A DNA stretch of 64,000 nt from Excoecaria cochinchinensis (lineage: Eukaryota > Streptophyta > Magnoliopsida > Malpighiales > Euphorbiaceae): assembly GCA_947683425.1 (NCBI GenBank), contig CANTUQ010000020.1:5645001-5709000 (forward strand). The letters are read 5' to 3'. The notes under the pieces are model-generated. The model was not told where the DNA came from. It searched no databases and saw only the letters and a list, made by a program, of their open reading frames with translations. This document shows, piece by piece, positions 1 to 10,676 of the stretch. Every line of letters starts with the position of its first letter. The first letter of the stretch is position 1. A program made the translations under genes and the position numbers.

Positions 1-2
1 TG

Positions 3-470
3 CATAGGTTAGTGCAAGGGGGTAGGTCAGTAGAGGACTACCATAAGGAGATGGAAATGTGCATGGTTAGAGCTAACATTGAGGAGGATGAAGAGATAAC
101 CATGGCTCAGTTTCTAGGTGCATTGAATAAGGAGATTGCTGATGTCATTGAGCTTCATAGATATGATTCCATGGAGGAAATGTTGAGTATGGCAATGAAG
201 ATCGAGAAACAGAAGAAGAGTAGGAGCTTTAACCAAACCAGCAACAACTCAAGGGATAGTTTGGGATCTATATGGACCAAAGGGGATGATAGAAAAGACT
301 TTAGGGGATCCAAACCTTATGGGGCAAATTCGGGTTCCAAAGATGCAAGGGCTATCCAATCACCATCCAAAGTTGTAAAAGGTAACTCTAATACTCCAAC
401 TGCTAGTAGAGAGATTAAATGCTTTAAATGATTAGAGAAGGGGCATATGGCATGTGACTGTCCTAATAAA
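3..470 (+). pseudogene. gag: D gag, C-terminal part with zinc knuckle
   Basis: The open frame enters from the left edge of the window and runs to a TGA at 429-431. The first ~65 codons match the end of a plant retrotransposon gag domain, with a GGRSVEDYHKEME stretch and a conserved acidic helix (EEDEEITMAQFLGALNKEI). They are followed by a Ser/Asn/Lys-rich linker. A CCHC zinc knuckle, which binds nucleic acid during packaging, begins at 420. The TGA falls exactly where its second cysteine should be; the remaining knuckle residues (GH....C) continue in the same frame after the stop. This is a point nonsense mutation rather than a frameshift. Gag would form the particle shell. Confidence 0.85.
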
Positions 471-1331
471 AGGGTAATAATAGCTAGGGATGATGGGGAA
501 ATTGTTTCTGAATCAGACCATAGTGAAGATGAGATGCCACCTTTGGAAGATTGTAGTGATTGTGATAGTGAGGGAGAGTTATTGGTTGCTAAATGTGGGA
601 AATCTTTAGTGGCTAGGCGAGCTTTGAACTTGAATATTAAGGAAGAGAGCCTAGAACAAAGAGAAAACATATTTCACACTAAGTGTTTAATTAATGGAAG
701 GATGTGCACAGTTATTATTGATGGAGGTAGTTGCACCAATGTAGCTAGTGTGAATATGGTTAATAAGCTGAATTTGGTATGTAAAAAGCATCCTAGACCT
801 TATAAATTACAATAGTTGAATGACAGTGGAGAGGTCAAGGTAACACGGCAAGTGAGAGTGCCATTTTCTATTGGGAGGTATAAGGATGAGGTGGTTTGTG
901 ATGTGGTACCTATGCAGGCAGGCCATTTACTTTTGGGGAGGCCTTGGCAATTTGATAGACATGTGGTGCATAATGGGTACACTAACCGTTATTCTTTTTC
1001 TTAAGAAGGTACAAAAGTGACTTTGACACCATTATCTCCTAAGGAAGTGTTTGAAGATCAAAAGAAATTAGCTGAGAGGGAGAGAGAGGCTACGGCCCAA
1101 AATGAAAGTAAGAGAGAAAAAGAAAGAAAAGGGGGAAAAGAGGCCAGAAAAGAAACAAAACAAATAAATGGCCCATTGGTGAGTGAAAACAAGAAAGGTG
1201 GGAGACAATAACAAAATTTTTATGTAAGGGCAAGAGAGGTTAAGAGTGCTTTAGCAATAGGGCATCCATTGATCCTTGTAACTTACAAAGAGATTTTGTT
1301 TTCTAACACTGACATTGACCATGAATCTTTG
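471..1331 (+). pseudogene. D retropepsin-like protease and linker to RT
   Basis: This continues the gag frame. An acidic stretch (about 500-580) leads to an aspartic protease fold. The active-site motif is IDGGSC at about 718-735 (D-G-G-S where D-T/S-G is usual), with a downstream LLLGRPW strand at about 930-950. In the element it would cut the Gag-Pol polyprotein. Nonsense codons interrupt it at 813-815 (TAG) and near 1002-1004, and another follows the Lys/Glu-rich linker at 1209-1211. The frame is cut at 1331 by insertion of element A and resumes at 36088. The CTTTG at 1327-1331 is the left copy of A's target duplication. Confidence 0.82.
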
Positions 1332-2608
1332 TGTGACGCGCACCGAACCTAATAAAGGCCCTCGTAGGCGAGACCCGCTTTTAGGGCTCGAGGGATTGGT
1401 TCACGTCTTTTGATCTTAGGCAACATAAGACATATTGGAATTCCTTAACCAATAGAACATTGGAAAGTTCATCTAGTCCCATAAAGCCTTTAGGCACCTT
1501 TGAGGTATTTTGGAGTCGCCACCCAATTTACAAGAAATTAGGAAAGGTCATCTAACCTCTACGGCCTAAACCAAAGAAGGTGTTCGGAACTTCGCTCTTA
1601 TTTATGCCTTGGTTAAATATAAGGGAGTTTTTAGATTTGAAAATTCTATCTCTCTCCTCACGCGATTAGTGTAATTTATTGAAAGCGCATTTCGAGCATC
1701 AAGAAAGCGGTAAACATGCAAACACGCCATTTACAAAGAAGAAATTGGGACAAATACAATCCCCCAAATGAAAAGAAAAGCTGAATAAAATTTAAAATGG
1801 AAATCGGGACAGAATACAATTCCCAAGTGAAAGAAAATTAAATTGCCCCAAAAATAATTAATTACAAGGGCCCACAAGATATATGAACATAAATTTAAAA
1901 CAGACAAAACAAAGTCACACATAGAAAATAACATACATAAATCGGGATATTTATTTTGTATAGGAACATTGGTTCCCTCATGCTTATTTGAAGAGGGATC
2001 GAAGAGTTATTTTGACCATTGGGTCGAAAACCGAGATGAGTGATCCCATTTCTAGAAAATTTAACCCTTTTTTTTAATTCGTGATATTTTTCATTCCTTG
2101 GCTAAAATCTAGGACATTGGTCCCAATTTATTAATAAAAATTCCAATTTTGTCGTACAAAATATTTTTGTAATTTTTTATTTGACACGCGTATAAAATAA
2201 ACTTATTTTATTTACAAACAAAATACAGTCACATAAATAGGGATAGGAAATATCTCACCCAAGTGACATAAACTCCTACGTGGCGCGAGAAATTTGGTCA
2301 CAATAAATGCTCAAACAAATAAGCACGACATTTTTGCCCCAATAAAAAAATAATAAAAATATTAGTAATAATTCTAAAATTAAGCAAATAAAGGAAATCT
2401 AATATAAATTAATACACCAACAAAATGTAGAATAAGTTAACTTAAACACGTTAATTTCATATATTAACATCACACAAAATAAAAAAATCATGCAAGGCAC
2501 GCTAATAATAATAACTATAGCTAAATCATGAAATAATACCATGCAAAATATAATGAAAATAATAACAATAATAATACCAATAATAACAACAACAACAACA
2601 ACAACAAC

Positions 2609-2664
<56 letters not shown>

Positions 2665-2697
2665 TGATGATGATGATAAATGATGATAGCAACAATA

Positions 2698-2758
<61 letters not shown>

Positions 2759-4337
2759 TACTAACAACATATATAATGATGATAGTAACAATAAATAATA
2801 ATTATAATAATAATGATCTAGTAAAATCATGTGAATAGACAAGAGGAAGGTAATTAAACATGTAATATGAGACAATAATATTTAAGCATACAAAGAAAAT
2901 AACAAGAAATAATTCTAAAGGAGAAAATCATGCAAATCTTATTTTTCATTTCCAAACATCACATATATTTATCCATTTTCATGCTAAAAACAAAATAAAG
3001 ATTGAAAACTCTTGCTAAAAAAATATATCTCAACTTAAAAACACATATTTATCAATGCAAGAAAAAAGTAAATAAACTAACATACATAAAATGAAATGAG
3101 ATAGAAAAAAAATGGATCCAAGAATCTTTACCCTCAGAATTAAGTAATATGGAAGCAATATGTGCCGATCTAATCTCTTGTCAAGATCCGAGAATAAACT
3201 CTAAAAAAATGTTTAAGAAAATCTTGAGTTTATGTCTCAAATAACTCAAGAACACTAAAATTCACAAATGATTTGATTTTTTTATATTTGATATTTGATA
3301 AGAAAACTCAAGTTAAGGAAATTAATTTTTCTTTCTCAAAGTTTTCAAGTTCAATAAAAAATTTTAAATATAAGAAAAACTATAATGGAATTAAAGAAGA
3401 AAATTTTTAGATTTAAGAAAAGAAAATTAAGAAGATTAAAGAAAATGATTTTAAATTTTGAGAAAAAGAAAAGGTGAACTCCAAGAACAAGAAATTCCTT
3501 GTTTTTCCAGCAAAATACACTCTCTTCCTTCAAGAACACCTCCCCCAAAATGCCTTAAAAAAGATCCATTCACTTAGAGAATTTTTGTTACCAAAAAATC
3601 AATATTTTTCATTTTTTTTCTCCTCCATTCCAAATGAAAAAAACTCCCGTAAAAACTCATTCCACTCTTCATTTTGTCCACTTTCAGCATTTTTCAAAGG
3701 TAAATCCTTTATAATTTCAACAAAAAATACCCTAATTTGAAAATAAAATTCTAATAGTCAAATCTTTACACTTAATATTTTTATTTATTTTTTAATTATT
3801 TTTTGTTATTTTTGACTTTTAACACCCACCCAATTTGACTAATATTTGTCAAATTTCAAAAAAATCTAAAAAAATCCCAAAAAACAATAAATTTTTACCT
3901 TAAAAATGTGAAAAAATTGATTTTCAGTGAAAAATGGTAAAAATTGGCGAGGCTTGGTAGGATCAACGAGAAATCGCCGATCGAGGGGAACCCTGCGCGG
4001 ATGGGTGAGATGCCGCGCGCGGAAGCGAGCGCTCTGCGCGCAGGGCAGCGCGCAGGGCAGCCCCCGCACGTCCGAAAAAATATTATTTTTTTTAAATTTT
4101 TTTTTTAGAAAATAAAATAAAAATCAAGTGCAAATATGGACAAAATATAAAGACACAAATAAAAATAAAATAAAAATAAAAATGAGAATAAGAATAAACA
4201 TTTTAAAAGATTTTTGAGGCCAATAAAAGAATTTGACAAAGAGATGATCAATTCCTACTTTCTTGCTTGTGAATTACTCTTTATTTTCATCATTGGGTAA
4301 TCCTGATCTTGGACCGCCTCGGGACCCGATGTCTACA
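1332..4337 (-). repeat. 3' LTR of element A
   Basis: This 3006-bp LTR matches the split LTR at 9719-10676 plus 34392-36082. On the minus strand it starts TGTAGACATCGGG and ends GCGCGTCACA. It holds an AAT trinucleotide tract (about 2551-2818) and a GC-rich block at 3940-4070. Relative to the other LTR it has an extra segment, 3927-4289, bounded by ATTTTCA repeats; the partner lacks it. Open frames inside (for example 158 codons of Tyr/Ile) are translations of the microsatellite, not genes. Confidence 0.9.
2551..2818. repeat. AAT/ATT microsatellite in LTR of A
   Basis: There are two long runs of AAT (about 2611-2662 and 2699-2757) with ACA and ATG variants between and around them. The same tract occurs in the partner LTR at about 34700-34885. 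Confidence 0.95.
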
Positions 4338-4356
4338 GTTGCCCCCAATTTTGGGA
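4338..4356 (-). other. Polypurine tract of element A
   Basis: On the minus strand the sequence directly before the 3' LTR is CCCAAAATTGGGGGCAAC. The G-rich stretch touching the TGTAGAC LTR start is the expected plus-strand primer. Elements B (13039) and C (30730) have the same motif at the same place. Confidence 0.8.
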
Positions 4357-4568
4357 AAACTAGCATGCAGGTACCTAGATGAGCCAAAATTCAAAAAAGA
4401 AAGGAAAGAAGCACGTACCTGAGGCGGCCGTCTTTCCAGACTGGACGATGTTGTTGTGATGGTTGTCACCAGCTTATCGGCATATTATTCTTCATTAAAA
4501 CGAGTTACCGTGATCGTGTAAATCCTCGTTGAAGTTGTATTTACCGTCAGTGTGTAAGTCTTTGTTCA

Positions 4569-5052
4569 AGTGGTAGTGCCGCTATCGTGCTAACCCTTGT
4601 GAGATTTGAAGTGGTAGTGTCGTGATCGTGCTAACCCTCCGTGGAGTGGTAGTGCCGTCATCGTGCTAACCCTTCAGAGATGTGAAGTAGTAGTGTCATG
4701 GTCGAGCTAACCTTCCGTAGAATGGTAGTGCCGCCATTGTGCTAACCCTTCTGAGATGTGAAGTGGTAGTGTCATGATCGTGCTAACCCTCCGTGGAGTG
4801 GTAGTGCCATCATCGTGATAACCTTTCTAAAGTGGTAGTGCCGTGGTCGTGCTAACCTTCCGTAGAATAGTAGTGCCGCCATCGTGCTAACCCTTCTGAG
4901 ATGTGAAGTGGTAGTGTCGTGATCGTGCTAACCCTCCGTGGAGTGGTAGTGCCGTCATCGTGCTAACCTTTTTGAAGTGGTAGTGCCGTGGTCGTGCTAA
5001 CCTTCCGTAGAATGGTAGTGTCGCCATCGTGCTAACCCTTCTGAGATGTGAA
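4569..5052. repeat. Tandem array with 145-bp higher-order unit, 3' noncoding region of A
   Basis: About 13 copies of a 33-40 bp monomer centred on GTGGTAGTGCC..ATCGTGCTAACC. Monomers alternate in type, and four together form a higher-order unit. The landmark monomer starting AATGGTAGTG or AATAGTAGTG recurs at 4721, 4866 and 5011, exactly 145 bp apart. The array lies between the end of the coding region and the polypurine tract of A. An open frame of 119 codons across it (4887-5246, minus) is a by-product of the repeat. Confidence 0.9.
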
Positions 5053-6942
5053 GTGGTGCCCCCTGATAGCCCTTTGGTTGGTTGGCTGCCCCCTGAGAGG
5101 TCTTTGGTTGCTTGGTTGGTGTTTTGATCGATGTCGTCAGTGTTCGCATTGATTCTCTCTTTCTGCAAGACCTCAGAAAGCCAAATATGCAGGAAAAATA
5201 GTGAGCATGCACGTGAGATACATATGTATGCAGTAATGCAGGACAAGAATTCGTCTAAGTGGATCTGGAGGCGACAGCCGGTTTGGTCTTAATTTGCAGC
5301 AGGATCGGTGCCCCCTGGAATTGCTTTTATATTTTATGCCTCTGGGGGATTATGAGGTTCTCATCTGAAACCTGTAGTCATTTTTTGAAGGTAGTGCGTC
5401 CCTTGTGGATTTTCACACTAGCTTTTCTTAGCAGGAAATGCATCCTTTTCGGATTTTCACATAACCCTGTGCCTTATTTTTTTGCCTGGAATGGAACCAA
5501 CCTAATCCAGCGGCTTTTATTGACTTTATTTTTTTGTAGGATAGACTGCCTGTTCCCAGGTTTTCACCCTGTCCTTTAGCCTAATTTTTGCTTAGAGCGC
5601 CAATTACGGTTTTCATCTTTAACGGCCCTTTTTTTTTTGAGATGCTGAAGTTGTTACCAAAGATTTTCCGGATAGGATTGGCATGTACTTATGTCTCAAA
5701 TTATGGTTGTATGAGTTTAATTCCTATCATGAGGATGCTGTAGAATTGGCCTTACAGTTGATAGCTAGATGAGTCGACTGAAGTGCTTGAGTAGCAAGAA
5801 TGGTAGAGGGTAGACAGTAACAATGTGCTATGCTGGACCCAGACAACTTTGAGCATGCAAGATGAACTGCTCTGGTCATACCAATACATCTTTGCATAAA
5901 TGCATATATTTCAATCTGATTTCATAACGCATGATCACTATTTGGCATTAACTCGAAAAATATGAGACCTCATCTAATCTCGGGATAGATCTTGAGAGCA
6001 TCAAACTCCTGTTATCAATCAGCCCTCTCGGGTTTTTATGATTGAAGATTTTCTCTCAGCTCTCTTTTTTCTCTCTTTTTTTTAGCCCTTGCCATAAACT
6101 CTCCTTCGGTCCGTTAGTGTTGATTGAATTTGCTTTCATCTTCATTAGCTGGGGAGACTGCTCCTTCTGATGGTGGTTCTTTTTTTGTATCAAAGTTTTG
6201 TTCTTGACCCTTGTGCAGACCGATTAAGGTGATGGGTTCCTTATTTGGGGCATGGATGTGAAATCTCACATTTTGCTTTCATTGGCTTTGGTGGTTCAAA
6301 TTCTAAAATGGTTTTCAATAGCTGAGATTGGTGACAGGTTTGGCTTGGCGATTGGGGTCAGGTTAGGCTTGGATGCACACTTTGCTTTTATTGTCTTTGG
6401 TGGTTCAAATTCTGAAATGATTTTTCAACGGTTGAGATTGGGGACAAGTTAGTCTCGGATGATTTGGGGCAAAGATTATGATTTTTTTTTGTATGTTTTT
6501 TCTTTCTCTTTTTTTTTTTTGCGTACATTTTTCTCTCTTCTTTTTTCTCTTTTTTTTTTTTGTTTTTGTTTGTTTTTTTTTTTCGGGAGGGGGGGGGGGG
6601 GGGGGGTTGAAAGGTAAAGAGTTGTCCTGCTAAATTTGGCTGTAAGGGTCTCGGATGGTTAAAGGTCAGTCTTGATTGATTTTAGGGTACGCATTTCAAA
6701 TGGTCGGGAGGAAATAGGTCACACGGTTTGGTTCTAACGAATTATATGTTTCTCGTGAAGGTCCTAAGTTTTATTCGTCCAACTTCTGGTGTAGCTCTCG
6801 GGGTTTGATTTTATTTGGCAGCACCATATGCAACCCAGATGTTGGGGGTACAAAGAAATGGCTTTCAAAATCTGATTCGTCGTCATGTTGGCACGTGGAA
6901 GTAGCATTGGTCTCAAGAATGTTCTTGTCAATCTTCAGCATG
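5053..6942 (-). other. Noncoding 3' region of element A
   Basis: No credible gene. About 5380-5640 matches 14160-14420 in element B (shared phrases such as GATTTTCACACTAGC and CCAGCGGCTTTT), so it is a conserved 3' untranslated block of the family. About 6273-6480 holds a direct duplication of roughly 108 bp. A pyrimidine-rich stretch is followed by an 18-G run at 6589-6606. The pol genes expected here by comparison with B are absent. Confidence 0.75.
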
Positions 6943-7250
6943 TCATACCAGGTCTAGGCAAAGGCTCTTTTTTATTTTATTTTTTACATCTCTCAAAATT
7001 ATCCTCTCTTCAATAGTTATATCATATGCTATCAAGATTTTGTTTGGACTCCCCAAAGTTTCGAGATTAGATGGAGTCGTATTAATTGTGTTAATGTCAA
7101 AAATGAATGAATGCATCGTGATCATAGGAAATGAAATCATTAAAAGATACCATACAAATAAACAGAAATGTTCATCATATTAAAATAACTAAACTGTCAA
7201 GGAGTTCTTGAATTAAAAGGAAATAAAGCATCTAAAAAAACATAATGTTC
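6943..7250 (-). pseudogene. Remnant of protease-RT linker of element A
   Basis: The minus-strand frame 7140-6943 aligns by eye with the end of B's linker ORF near 18100-18200, sharing AFIFDIN/SFIFDIN, NLETL and EERI motifs. Towards 7250 the match continues through a HISLMK-like segment and then jumps to sequence matching B near 19705. About 1.4 kb, including the protease, is therefore missing. The jump lies in a TTCTTCTCC-rich stretch. Beyond 6943 the RT is missing too. This is a fossil with no function. Confidence 0.7.
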
Positions 7251-8880
7251 TTCTCCACTCTCACTAGTGGATTATCAATCTACCACCGCCATGGGGATCC
7301 CTTCTTCAATCATCTCTTGAAGGGTGACAGCGACGTATTCATCTTCTTACAGCTCTTGCAAAACATGCCACTCGAGTAGACCAGATCCGATCATGCATAT
7401 GGTGGGGGGACTACATTATAACCTTCCTTCTTCTTCTCTCTCTTTTCAGGATCCATAATTTGTTTGGAGTCGATAAGATCTTGGATCTTGTTCCTTAAAG
7501 TTCGGCAATAATTTATCAGGTGCCCAGTGTGCTGGTAGTTGGCGCAATATTGGTCATCTCTGTGCCCTAGCTGTCCTTGATTCATGGCTGGCCTAGGCAT
7601 CAAAGGTTGTAGCTTTCCCTCCTTTATCAGTCTCTCCAGTACCCAAGAAAGAGAGCGGCCTAAGTTAGAGTAGTATCTCTGACCCTGTCTAACCTCGGTA
7701 GCTGAAACCTCGGCCGTCATACCATTTCTGTTATTACTGCTCCTGGCACTGCCTAATCTGTACCCTGACCGGTTCCCAAAATTCTTCCCAGTAAAGTTAT
7801 TTTGGCTTGCTTTCTTTGCTAGGTAAGCCCCTTCAGCCTCTACAGTAATGTCTTTAAGTGACTCCCAATCTCTGAGCCCCTTAAAGCTTAGTAAGTCCCT
7901 CAAGTAAGGGCAGGAGTTCCTGATAAATAACCTAATTTGGTCAGCAGTGTTAGGCTTCTATTTCATCTCCATAACCCTATTCCTCCATCTAGTGAGGTAT
8001 TCATGGAATGACTCATCACTCCTTTGCTGTAACAGCTCGAGGTCTTTTAAGGTGACCTCTATTCTGGTGCCACAGTCGTATTGCCTCATAAATTCTTCAG
8101 TTGAAAGGTCCCAATCCTCCTTGGACCTCCTGTCCAACCCATGATACCAGTCTATTACCGGACCCACCAGACTGAGGCAGAAATATTCTACCCTCTGCTT
8201 CTTGCTCAACCCTGTGCCTTTTATCACCAAGGTATACAGCTTGATGTGTGCAGATAGGTCCGAAGTACTATTGAACTTTGGTAGCTCAGGCATCTTAAAC
8301 CTTTGGGATAGCAGCTACTCATCCCCAAGATCTCTATCTTTAGGGTTGACCCCCTTCCAAGCTGATAACATGCAAGTGATCATCTCAATTTGTTGTCTCA
8401 TCCCTCTTATTGCCTCATCTTCTACACTGGGTGCTCTGACCCTCACAACTTGAGGTGCTATTATCTCTTCATCTTCCTCCTTCATAATGAAATCCTTGTT
8501 GGGATTGGGGATCCTTTCCCTTCTTGGATCAATAGGCTCAGCATCTCTGTGCTCATTAACAGCTTGACGAGCAGCATTACCAATGAGGGAAGCCTCCCCG
8601 CCAGCAGGTGGTTCGACTTGCCCCCGAGGAGGGACTGCCGGTGGTTGTGGAGCGACAGGTGCTTGTGGAGCAGGGGGATGAGCAATCCTGTCAGCCATAG
8701 CACCCATCATATCTAACATCCTCTGTTCAAAGTTCTCTAGTCTCCTAACAAGGTCTTGTGTGGTCAAAGCTCCGGTCTCTTTTACCATCGATGATTCTAG
8801 AGATGGTTCACTGATCGATGAGAGTGACTCAAAATCTCAATCAGACACTAATTTTTATAATTCAAAGAGCAGATTTGTCC
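7251..8880 (-). pseudogene. gag: Gag of element A
   Basis: The minus-strand frame runs from about 8880 to 7391 in one register and is interrupted by in-frame stops at 8837-8839, 8315-8317 and 7958-7960. The N-terminal part is Ala/Pro-rich. The core (8293-7958) has the plant retrotransposon gag signature IDWYHGLDRRSKEDWDL and FHEYLTRWR. A knuckle-like YCANYQHTGHLINYC sits in the last part, about 7540-7500. It is closely similar to B's gag (20626-20069). Downstream the frame passes into a Tyr/Pro-rich stretch corresponding to the start of B's protease ORF. Confidence 0.85.
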
Positions 8881-9696
8881 TTACTAGCCGACCATCGGAA
8901 CCTCTAATCCACTTAGATGAATCTATGATGGCTGAAAGATTTAAATTGTTAGAATGATGCATGAATGACATGTACAATGCATGATCATGTGTTATGCAAC
9001 ATTTACAACCACATACTAGCAAGTAGTTCCTTCCAACCTTATCACTCCCACACACGAGGTAATGCGGTCTCTTTCCTAGGTGGGCTTGATCCATGGGTTA
9101 ACAGGGAACCTAATGGATACGTATGGTGCTCGGCGAAAAACCAATAGTATAACATCTCTTAATTTATGCGCAAACATATGAATTTTGACCTTTATGTATT
9201 TAAACATTTCAACCATATTAAGATGGGCCCACCGGGGCATGAAAGCTTTTGATATAAGACCATTTAATTTGGTTGATTTTGTTCAATATATAATGGCCCA
9301 CATAGCAAGCATCGTATTAAGGTGCATTTCACCTAGGGGAAGTATCTATTGCCATTACATGAGCTTTGGTCAAAGGTGATGATACTTTAGAGCTACCCAA
9401 GCATGGTCCCTGCCAATAAGTCTAGCTCATAACGAGCATAACAACCGATCAGATCTCCATTTAATATACTATGATGGTATGAGGCTTGGGCTAGTGATTA
9501 TCCTTAACACTTTCCTACATTGAGTGAACGTAGGGTCATGCTTTGGGAACGCACCGTGGTAAGAATAGGGACCAAACTAGCATAATTCTAAGGCTCTAAA
9601 ATGATAAAATGCAATTTTCGAAAAGAGATAGAATTTTAGGTTTTAAAAACTCAATTATATGTTTTAACCAAGACACTTTCAGAGCAAAGTCACAAA
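8881..9696 (-). other. 5' leader of element A
   Basis: Noncoding sequence between the primer site and gag. It shares blocks with C at about 24110-24660, including phrases around CCCATGTAATGG / CCATTACATGAGC and GGGTTAACAGGGAACC-type sequence. A and C therefore derive from related elements. Confidence 0.7.
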
Positions 9697-9718
9697 CAGT
9701 CCCCAATGGAATCGCCCC
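9697..9718 (-). other. Primer binding site of element A
   Basis: On the minus strand, directly after the LTR end GTGTCACA, comes GGGGCGATTCCATTGGGGAC. It is a diverged version of C's site TGGCGACTCCGCTGGGGAC. Ogre-type elements are reported to use tRNA-Arg; I have not tested complementarity. Confidence 0.75.
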
Positions 9719-10676
9719 TGTGACACGCGCCGAACCTAACAAAGGCTCTCGTAGGCGACACCCGCTTTTAGGCCTCGAGGGATTGGTTCGCATCTTTTGA
9801 TCTTGGGAAACATGAGACATTTTGGAATTCCTTACCCAATAGAACATTGGAAAGTTCATCTAGTCCTATTAAGCCTTTAAGCACCTTTGAGGTATTTTGG
9901 AGTCGCCACCCAATTTACAAGAAATTGGGAAAGGTCATCTAACCTCTACGATCTAAACCAGAGAAGGTGTTCGGAACTTCACTCTTATTTATGCCTTGGT
10001 TAAATATAAGGGAGTTTTTAGATTTGAAAATTCTATCTCTATCCTCACACGATTAGTGCAATTTATTGAAAGCGCATTTCGAGCATCAAGAAAGCGATAA
10101 AATGAAAGCTGAGAAGAAAGCTGTAAATAAAGCGGTAAACACACAAACACGCCATTTACAAAGAAAAAATTGGGACAATTATAATTCCCCAAATGAAAAG
10201 AAAAACTGAATAAAATTTAAAATGGAAATCGGGACAGAATACAATCCCTAAGTGAAAGAAAATTAAATTGCCCCAAAAATAATTAATTATAAGGGCCCAC
10301 AAGATATATGAACATAAATTTAAAATACACAAAACAAAGTCACACATAGAAAATAACATACATAAATCGGGATATTTATTCGGTTTAGGAACATTGGTTC
10401 CCTCATGCTTATTTGAAGAGGGATCGAAGAGTTATTTTGACCATTGGGTTGAAAACCGGGATGAGTGATCCCATTTCTAGAAAATTTTACTCTTCCTTTT
10501 AATTCGTGATATTTTTCATTCCTTGGCTAAAATATAGGACATTGGTCCCAATTTATTAATAAAAAACCCAATTTTGTCGTACAAAATATTTTTGAGATTT
10601 TTTATTTGACACGCGTATAAAATAAACTTATTTTATTTACAAACAAAACACAGTCACATAAATAGGGATAGGAAAT
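9719..10676 (-). repeat. 5' LTR of element A, primer-site-proximal part
   Basis: This matches 1332-2250 closely, starting TGTGACACGCGCCGAACC. It is interrupted after GAAAT at 10672-10676 by element B. The remainder of this LTR continues at 34397. Confidence 0.9.

Noticed and set aside
2399..2875. 158-codon minus-strand open frame of Tyr/Ile
   Set aside because: Translation of the AAT microsatellite. Similar frames at 22705, 32006 and 34595 have the same cause.
4887..5246. 119-codon minus-strand frame
   Set aside because: Mostly the 145-bp tandem array read through; the peptide repeats with the array.
6589..6606. 18-G run as a G-quadruplex regulatory site
   Set aside because: A single homopolymer next to a long pyrimidine tract, more likely a slippage product or assembly artefact. 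No conservation in B.
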